DNA from: an uncultured Atopobiaceae bacterium
GTDB lineage: Bacteria; Actinomycetota; Coriobacteriia; Coriobacteriales; Atopobiaceae
Direction: 5' to 3'
Length of the DNA stretch: 34,672 nucleotides
Assembly (NCBI GenBank): GCA_947626465.1
Contig: CANQSI010000003.1
Location: 1 to 34,672 of the forward strand
The translations under genes were made by a program, and so were the position numbers. The notes beneath the pieces were generated by a model, which saw nothing but the letters and a program-made list of their open reading frames with translations, ran no database searches and was not told the origin of the DNA. This document shows positions 30,213 to 34,672 of this stretch, piece by piece. The number at the start of each line of letters is the position of its first letter. Position 1 is the stretch's first letter.

Positions 30213-31904
30213 TTAGCTTAGGTCATCCGAGCGCTCAGCGGCATCGCGCTGGCGCTTCTTCAGGGCCTGGGAGCGAAGCTCACCTTGATCGTTGGGGATG
30301 TCGTCCTCGTCCACATCCACGATGATGGGCTCCTCGGAGAGCCGCTTGGCCTTGCGCTGTTGCTTATCGCTCTTGTCCTGCTGCTTCTTGGCGCGCTTGG
30401 CCGCACGACGACGAACCCTCAGATCCTGCTCCGCATCCTCGATGAGCGCATCCGCCTCGCTCGCCTTGCTCGAGGGAAGGCTCGAGGGCCCGCTTTGCGG
30501 GGCCACATGCTCGCCGTTAGCCACGGCCACATCCTCGCGCTGCTCGTCGCGTGCGCGATCGAAGATGGTGCGCGCCTCGTCGGCATGGCGGCGGATGAGG
30601 TCGGAGATGTGGACCTCGGAGTTCGCGGGCCGCTTCTGGGCTTCTACGTGTAGGTGCTTCGAATCCTCCTCGGGAATGAGGCGGGAGGTGGCGAAGAAGT
30701 TGTCGTCGTCGAGCGCGTCGAAGGAGGGCGCGGGCGAGCCATCGGGGTGGCGGAAGGGCGTGCCCTGGAAGATGGCGCCCTCATAGGACACGAGCTGGCG
30801 ATGCGTGCGCGTCTCGAAGTAGTAGATGAAGACGCCCTTGATGGCCGCCGAGATGGGGATGGAGATGATCATGCCCACGGGGCCGCCGAGCGTGGATCCC
30901 ACGACGATGGCGAGCAGCGAGAACGCTGGGTGCACCGAGACCGTGGAGCGCATGACCACCGGGCCGATGATGTTGTCGGTGATGTTCTCGGCGATCACCG
31001 CCATGATGAGCGTCCAAAACGCGCAGAACGGGCTCACCGTGAGCGCCGTCACCGTGGCGAGCGCGGCCGAGATGATGGGCCCCACCACGGGAATGACGTG
31101 GAGGACTGCCGTGAGGATGCCCATCAGCATGGCATAGGGCTGCCCCACGAGCCAGAAGCCAAAGCCCGAGAGCACGCCGTCGATCACGCTCGTGATGACC
31201 ACGCTCTTCATGTAGCCACCCACCGAGCGCGAGAGCACCGCGAAGAGGAGAGTCACGTCCTCCTGGCGCTCCGGGCCGGTGATGATGGCGAGCTCCTTGA
31301 AGATCCTCGGGTAGTCCACCGCAAGCCAGTACGCGAGGATGAGCCCGAGGAAGAACATCATGACGCCGTTGGCGAAGCCCATGATGTTGGGCAAAAGGCC
31401 ACCGGAGATCTGCCCGAGGAGGTCGCTCGCGAGCTTCGAGGTGGAGGACGTGATGTAGTCCACCAAGGCCTGGATGTTCTGCTCGATGCCGCCGAAGCCG
31501 TCGGAGGCGAGCGCCTGCACCTGTGCGGTGAGCCAGTGCTCGGCCTCGGAGAGGTAGTCCGGCACCTTCCGAAGGAGGCTCACAAGCTGCTCGATGGTGA
31601 TCGGCCCGAGGATGGCGAGCACGCCTACCACGACGCCGACGATCACCACGAGGGCGATGATGGCACCGACGGGGCGGCTGACCTTGCGATCTTCCAGCCA
31701 GTTCACGATGGGGCTCATGATAAAGCCCACCACGCACCCCACGGCGAGGAACTCGAGCGTGGGGAGGAGGAAACCGAGGGCATAGAGCACCGAGGCGAAG
31801 ATGGCGATCGCGCCGAGCACGAGGCCGATGCGCACCAAGCTCCGGCGATCCCGCGCGTCATCCTCGCACAGGGCAGCCTCTTCTCTCTTCACCTGCTCTG
31901 CCAT
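30213..31904 (-). CDS. AI-2E-family transporter with long charged C-terminal tail
   Basis: This polytopic membrane protein belongs to the AI-2E (PerM/YtvI/TqsA) family. The first 360 or so residues hold about eight hydrophobic segments, with ISAALATVTALTVSPFCAFW and VVGSTLGGPVGMIISIPIS marking the conserved core. The following tail of about 200 residues is hydrophilic, with acidic, Ser-rich and strongly basic stretches (RRRAAKRAKKQQDK), unusual in this family. Family members are assigned to AI-2 export or ion/proton antiport, and the substrate here is unknown. ATG at 31904 lies 20 bp past the sigma factor stop. Confidence 0.85.
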   Translation of the reverse strand: MAEQVKREEAALCEDDARDRRSLVRIGLVLGAIAIFASVLYALGFLLPTLEFLAVGCVVGFIMSPIVNWLEDRKVSRPVGAIIALVVIVGVVVGVLAILGPITIEQLVSLLRKVPDYLSEAEHWLTAQVQALASDGFGGIEQNIQALVDYITSSTSKLASDLLGQISGGLLPNIMGFANGVMMFFLGLILAYWLAVDYPRIFKELAIITGPERQEDVTLLFAVLSRSVGGYMKSVVITSVIDGVLSGFGFWLVGQPYAMLMGILTAVLHVIPVVGPIISAALATVTALTVSPFCAFWTLIMAVIAENITDNIIGPVVMRSTVSVHPAFSLLAIVVGSTLGGPVGMIISIPISAAIKGVFIYYFETRTHRQLVSYEGAIFQGTPFRHPDGSPAPSFDALDDDNFFATSRLIPEEDSKHLHVEAQKRPANSEVHISDLIRRHADEARTIFDRARDEQREDVAVANGEHVAPQSGPSSLPSSKASEADALIEDAEQDLRVRRRAAKRAKKQQDKSDKQQRKAKRLSEEPIIVDVDEDDIPNDQGELRSQALKKRQRDAAERSDDLS

Positions 31905-31924
31905 GGCTCCCCCGAGGCGTCCCC

Positions 31925-32761
31925 TTACGACATCGTGCCGTCTGGGTCGAGGCGATCCTTCACCTTCTTCAGCGTGCGACGTAGGAAACGCGAGACCTGC
32001 ACCTGGGACACGCCGAGCTTCTTCGCGATCTCCACCTGCGTGAGGTTGTCTACGAAGCGCATGCGGATGACCTCTTGCTCCCTCGGCGAGAACGACTTGA
32101 TGGTCTCCTCGATCACAAGGCGCTCGTCGATGGATTCGAGCTCTTCGTCCTCGGTGGCGTAGCGGTCGATGACGGAGGGCGTATCGTCCTCGTCCGTGCC
32201 TCCCGCCTCGAGCGGCACCGAGCTGTAGGCGCCGGAGGACTCCATCGCCTCGAGCACCTCGTCCACGCTCACGCCGAGCGAGGCGGCGATCTCGTCCACC
32301 GTCGGCGAACGCTTGAGCGAGACGGTGAGCTCGTCGGTGGTTTGGTTCACCTTCTTCGAGAGCTCCTGGAGGCGCCTTGGCACGCGCACGCTCCAGCCCC
32401 TGTCGCGGAAGTAGCGCTTGATCTCGCCCGTGATGGTGGGCGTGGCGAATGTGGTGAATTCGAGCCCGCGCTCGGGGTCGAAGCGATCGATGGCCTTGAT
32501 GAGCCCGATGGATCCCACCTGCACGAGGTCGTCAAGGGGCTCGCCGCGGTTCTTGTAGCTGCTCGCGAGGAAGCGCACGAGGTTGAGGTGGCTCTCGATG
32601 AGCTGGGTGCGCGCGTCCTCGTCGCCCTTCTCCTTGTAGAGGCGGAAGAGCTCGCGGGTGCGTTCCTTGTCCCACGCGAGCTTGCCCCGGCCCGATGCGG
32701 CCGAGACGCGGCGGGCATGGACACCCTTGGTGGCGCTCACGGAAGGCTCAGACGAGCTCAC
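31925..32761 (-). CDS. SigB/SigF-family alternative sigma factor
   Basis: This is an RNA polymerase sigma factor of 278 residues. Region 2 is ESHLNLVRFLASSYKNRGEPLDDLVQ to about 120, including the -10 recognition stretch TFATPTITGEIKRYFRDRGW. Region 3 is at about 128-200 (RRLQELSKKVNQTTDELT, RSPTVDEIAASLGVS) and region 4 at about 222-270 with HTH LTQVEIAKKLGVSQVQVSRFLRR. Lack of region 1.1 and presence of region 3 place it in the SigB/SigF/SigG group that governs stress or development. The GTG start overlaps the 3' end of the rsbW-like gene by 14 bp, so the pair is coupled. Its regulon cannot be told from here. Confidence 0.92.
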   Translation of the reverse strand: MSSSEPSVSATKGVHARRVSAASGRGKLAWDKERTRELFRLYKEKGDEDARTQLIESHLNLVRFLASSYKNRGEPLDDLVQVGSIGLIKAIDRFDPERGLEFTTFATPTITGEIKRYFRDRGWSVRVPRRLQELSKKVNQTTDELTVSLKRSPTVDEIAASLGVSVDEVLEAMESSGAYSSVPLEAGGTDEDDTPSVIDRYATEDEELESIDERLVIEETIKSFSPREQEVIRMRFVDNLTQVEIAKKLGVSQVQVSRFLRRTLKKVKDRLDPDGTMS

Positions 32762-33152
32762 TGCTGGCTCCCAGTTCGTCGTCGGCGAACGTGCGCTTCG
32801 TCACGCGCAGCGTGCCCGCGGCATCGTCCACCTCGTACTCATCGCTCACTGCGGCGAGGATGAGCTCGGCGTAGGAGAAGGAACCCGGCGCGTATTGCTC
32901 GGCCTTGGGTTCGCGGCCCCCGAGGGAAAACGTCATCTCCACCTCGCCCTCCTCGACGCCGAAGGCCACCTCGAGCACGTCATCGGTAGTGGCGGAGGCG
33001 TAGACGAAGCCCTCCTCGGCCGCCATGCGCACGTCCTCCACATCGTCGATGGAGAGCCCCGCTACCACCGCGAGGTTTGCCGCAAGCATGCGGATCGATC
33101 GTGCGAACCGCGGTTCGGCGGGCACGCTGAGTTTGACGACGCTCTTAGCCAT
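32748..33152 (-). CDS. rsbW: RsbW/SpoIIAB-like anti-sigma protein lacking ATP-binding motifs
   Basis: This is a 134-residue protein with the fold order of the RsbW/SpoIIAB HATPase family: VKLSVPAEPRFARSIRMLAA, then DDVEDVRMAAEEGFVYA where the N box should be, then LILAAVSDEYEVDD with a closing GTLRVTKR like the DEVE...GT end of the family. The N-box Asn position reads Tyr near residue 51, and no DxGxG glycine motif is seen between 75 and 95. It therefore probably binds the sigma factor but not ATP. It overlaps the sigma gene by 14 bp and no anti-anti-sigma gene is visible. ATG at 33152 has AGGAAAG about five bases upstream. Confidence 0.75.
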   Translation of the reverse strand: MAKSVVKLSVPAEPRFARSIRMLAANLAVVAGLSIDDVEDVRMAAEEGFVYASATTDDVLEVAFGVEEGEVEMTFSLGGREPKAEQYAPGSFSYAELILAAVSDEYEVDDAAGTLRVTKRTFADDELGASSELV

Positions 33153-33226
33153 GGCGCTTTCCTGCCTTTGCTCGATGGGTGGGACGAAGCCGCTCGCTGC
33201 GGCCGACTCTCATGGGAAATGCGAGC

Positions 33227-33826
33227 TTAAGCGGCGTCGCTCGCGTTGCTCGAAGGGGCATCTTCTGCGGGATAGGTGAAGAAGCCCTCGTTCTCGGACG
33301 TGCTCGCCTCTGCGGGAAGCTCGACGCCCACAGCGTCCGCGACCTCTGCGGCCTTCTCCTCGAGCGCCACCTTCGCCGCAGATTCCTCGAGCACCGGCGC
33401 CGCCTTCTTGGGAGCGATGCGATCGGAGACCGCCTTGCCGATCTTCGCCACCGCGCCGCCCACGGCCGTGGTGGCCTGCGAGGCGCCCTTGGAGATGGCG
33501 TTGGTGGCATGGAGCGCGGTACCGGAGATGGTGCTCACGTCCGAGAGGATGGTGTCCACGGTGGTGAGATCGCCCTTGAGCGCGCCGATCGTCTGGTCGA
33601 CGTTGTCCACCACTGCGGGAAGCGCCTGGATCGAGGGGCGAATGTCGTTGATGGTTTGGTCGACGTTCGCGAGGATGCCGTCCACCTTCTCGAGCGACGT
33701 GCCGAGCTGGTCGGTGAGGCCATCGATCTTATTGCGCAGCTTGCGGATGATGAGGGCGCCCTCGACGGCCACCCATACGCACGCCGCTGCGAGAATGCAG
33801 AGGAATACGACGAGCACGATGTTCAT
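33227..33826 (-). CDS. DUF948-type membrane-anchored protein
   Basis: This 199-residue protein has one N-terminal membrane helix at about 1-23 (MNIVLVVFLCILAAACVWVAV). A long amphipathic alpha-helical stretch with heptad-like spacing (DGLTDQLGTSLEKVDGILAN, VDQTI repeated) runs from about 33 to 95, then Ala/Gly-rich and acidic parts. This layout matches DUF948 proteins, whose function is poorly known. I chose ATG at 33826 over the upstream in-frame TTG at 33832. It stands upstream of the anti-sigma/sigma pair with a 74-bp gap. Confidence 0.75.
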   Translation of the reverse strand: MNIVLVVFLCILAAACVWVAVEGALIIRKLRNKIDGLTDQLGTSLEKVDGILANVDQTINDIRPSIQALPAVVDNVDQTIGALKGDLTTVDTILSDVSTISGTALHATNAISKGASQATTAVGGAVAKIGKAVSDRIAPKKAAPVLEESAAKVALEEKAAEVADAVGVELPAEASTSENEGFFTYPAEDAPSSNASDAA

Positions 33827-33931
33827 TTCCAAAGTCCTCTCCTCGGCTCTTGGGGCCGCTTCGCGACCACGAAAAGCACATACATCTCAGAGTGTACCCT
33901 CATGCGGCCCGAGCGAAGCATCCGGCGAGCC

Positions 33932-34672
33932 CTAAGCTCCATCCTTCTCCCGCTCAGCGCGATCTCGGCTCGTGGCCTCCTCGCGCCACGCCTCCCACCC
34001 GCGCTCGGTGGGTTGCCAAAAGGCGCCGCGCTCGAGGCCCTCGGGAAGGTAGCGCTGCTCCACCCATCCCCCGGGGAAGCTGTGGGGATAGAGGTAGCGC
34101 CCGTAGTTCTCCGAGCCCGGGCGATGGCGGTCGCGGAGCGGATCGGGCACCTCGCGCCTCCCGCCTTCGCGCACCTCCCTCTGCGCGGCGTCGATGCCGC
34201 GCACCACGGCGTTCGACTTCGGGGCGAGGGCGAGGTAGACAGCCGCTTGGGCGAGGTTGATGCGACACTCCGGATAGCCGATGACCTCGGCCGCCTTGAA
34301 GGCCGCCTCGGCCACGAGGATGGCCTGGGGGTCGGCGTTGCCGATGTCCTCCGAGGCGCAGATGAGGATGCGGCGCGCGATGAAGCGCGGATCTTCGCCG
34401 CCCTCGACCATGCGCGCGAGCCAGTAGAGCGCCGCGTCGGGGTCGCTTCCGCGCATGGACTTGATGAACGCGGAGACGACGTCGTAGTGGTAGTCGCCGC
34501 CCTTGTCGAAGGGCAGGCCGCGACGAGGATTGGCTTCGAGGACCTCCTGCGCGCCGATCTCGATGGGCTCTGCCACCTCAGGGGAAAGCGAGCCGTCGGG
34601 GCTCGCGAGCTGGGCTGCGAGCTCGAGCGTGGTGAGGGCGGCGCGCGCGTCGCCCGCGCAGAGCGTCACGAT
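33932..34672 (-). CDS. rarA: RarA/MgsA replication-associated recombination ATPase, C-terminal part
   Basis: This is a partial gene: the 5' part lies beyond the right edge, so the Walker motifs of the AAA+ core are not seen. The visible 246 residues begin in the AAA lid (CAGDARAALTTLE). They then contain the RarA signature FDKGGDYHYDVVSAFIKSMRG, with DPDAALYWLARMVEGGEDPRFI and RRILICASEDIGNADPQA, and the C-terminal YPHSFPGGWVEQRYLP. RarA acts at stalled replication forks with the sliding clamp and SSB. The ATG or GTG start is not available. Confidence 0.93.
   Translation of the reverse strand: MVTLCAGDARAALTTLELAAQLASPDGSLSPEVAEPIEIGAQEVLEANPRRGLPFDKGGDYHYDVVSAFIKSMRGSDPDAALYWLARMVEGGEDPRFIARRILICASEDIGNADPQAILVAEAAFKAAEVIGYPECRINLAQAAVYLALAPKSNAVVRGIDAAQREVREGGRREVPDPLRDRHRPGSENYGRYLYPHSFPGGWVEQRYLPEGLERGAFWQPTERGWEAWREEATSRDRAEREKDGA

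Noticed and set aside
33188-33204. Small stem between the DUF948 gene and the anti-sigma gene as a terminator
   Set aside because: Only five to six base pairs and no T run on the minus strand.

Overview
The window looks like a chromosomal segment from a high-GC Gram-positive bacterium, most likely of the class Coriobacteriia (Olsenella/Atopobium/Collinsella-like). This is inferred from high GC (mid-60s percent by eye), GTG and TTG starts, and a gene order that resembles Firmicutes more than Streptomyces or Mycobacterium (efp, Asp23, nusB, xseB, tlyA, nadK, recN). The division PBP also lacks PASTA domains. No marker gene in the window fixes the genus.

All 33 protein genes lie on the minus strand, so transcription runs from right to left. 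From the right edge these are: a 5'-truncated rarA; a DUF948 membrane protein; an RsbW-like anti-sigma protein overlapping a SigB/SigF-family sigma factor; an AI-2E-family membrane protein; alaS; ruvX; mltG; a YqeG-type HAD phosphatase; a short A24 prepilin peptidase; and a degenerate 3-dehydroquinate-synthase-like protein. Then follow an M24 Xaa-Pro peptidase, an orphan mannose-type PTS EIIA, efp, an Asp23 protein, nusB, xseB, tlyA, nadK, recN, pyrG and xerD.

The left 13.5 kb is the division and cell wall (dcw) cluster: mraZ, rsmH, ftsL, ftsI, murF, mraY, murD, ftsW, murG, murC, ftsQ. It has a readable promoter upstream of mraZ (TTGCGA, 17 bp, TACTAT) preceded by phased GTGGG-type MraZ boxes. 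It ends in a hairpin plus T-run just after ftsQ. murE is absent from its usual place between ftsI and murF. Most junctions overlap or are only a few bases apart, so translational coupling is likely.

MurC, D and F build the UDP-MurNAc-peptide, MraY and MurG make lipid I and lipid II, FtsW and FtsI polymerise and crosslink septal wall, FtsQ and FtsL assemble the divisome, and MltG on the neighbouring block cleaves nascent glycan.

No wholly new gene system is evident. The points most worth following are: (1) the 140-bp rsmH-ftsL spacer, which holds a GC hairpin, five 10-11 bp C-rich/G-poor repeats and a perfect 12-bp hairpin, resembling a Rho-type attenuator or an operator array; (2) an intact AroB-fold protein that has lost its visible catalytic and zinc-binding motifs; (3) an RsbW-like anti-sigma protein that lacks its ATP-binding motifs; (4) a lone EIIA-Man protein beside efp; and (5) long charged tails on FtsQ, FtsI, MltG and the AI-2E-family protein.
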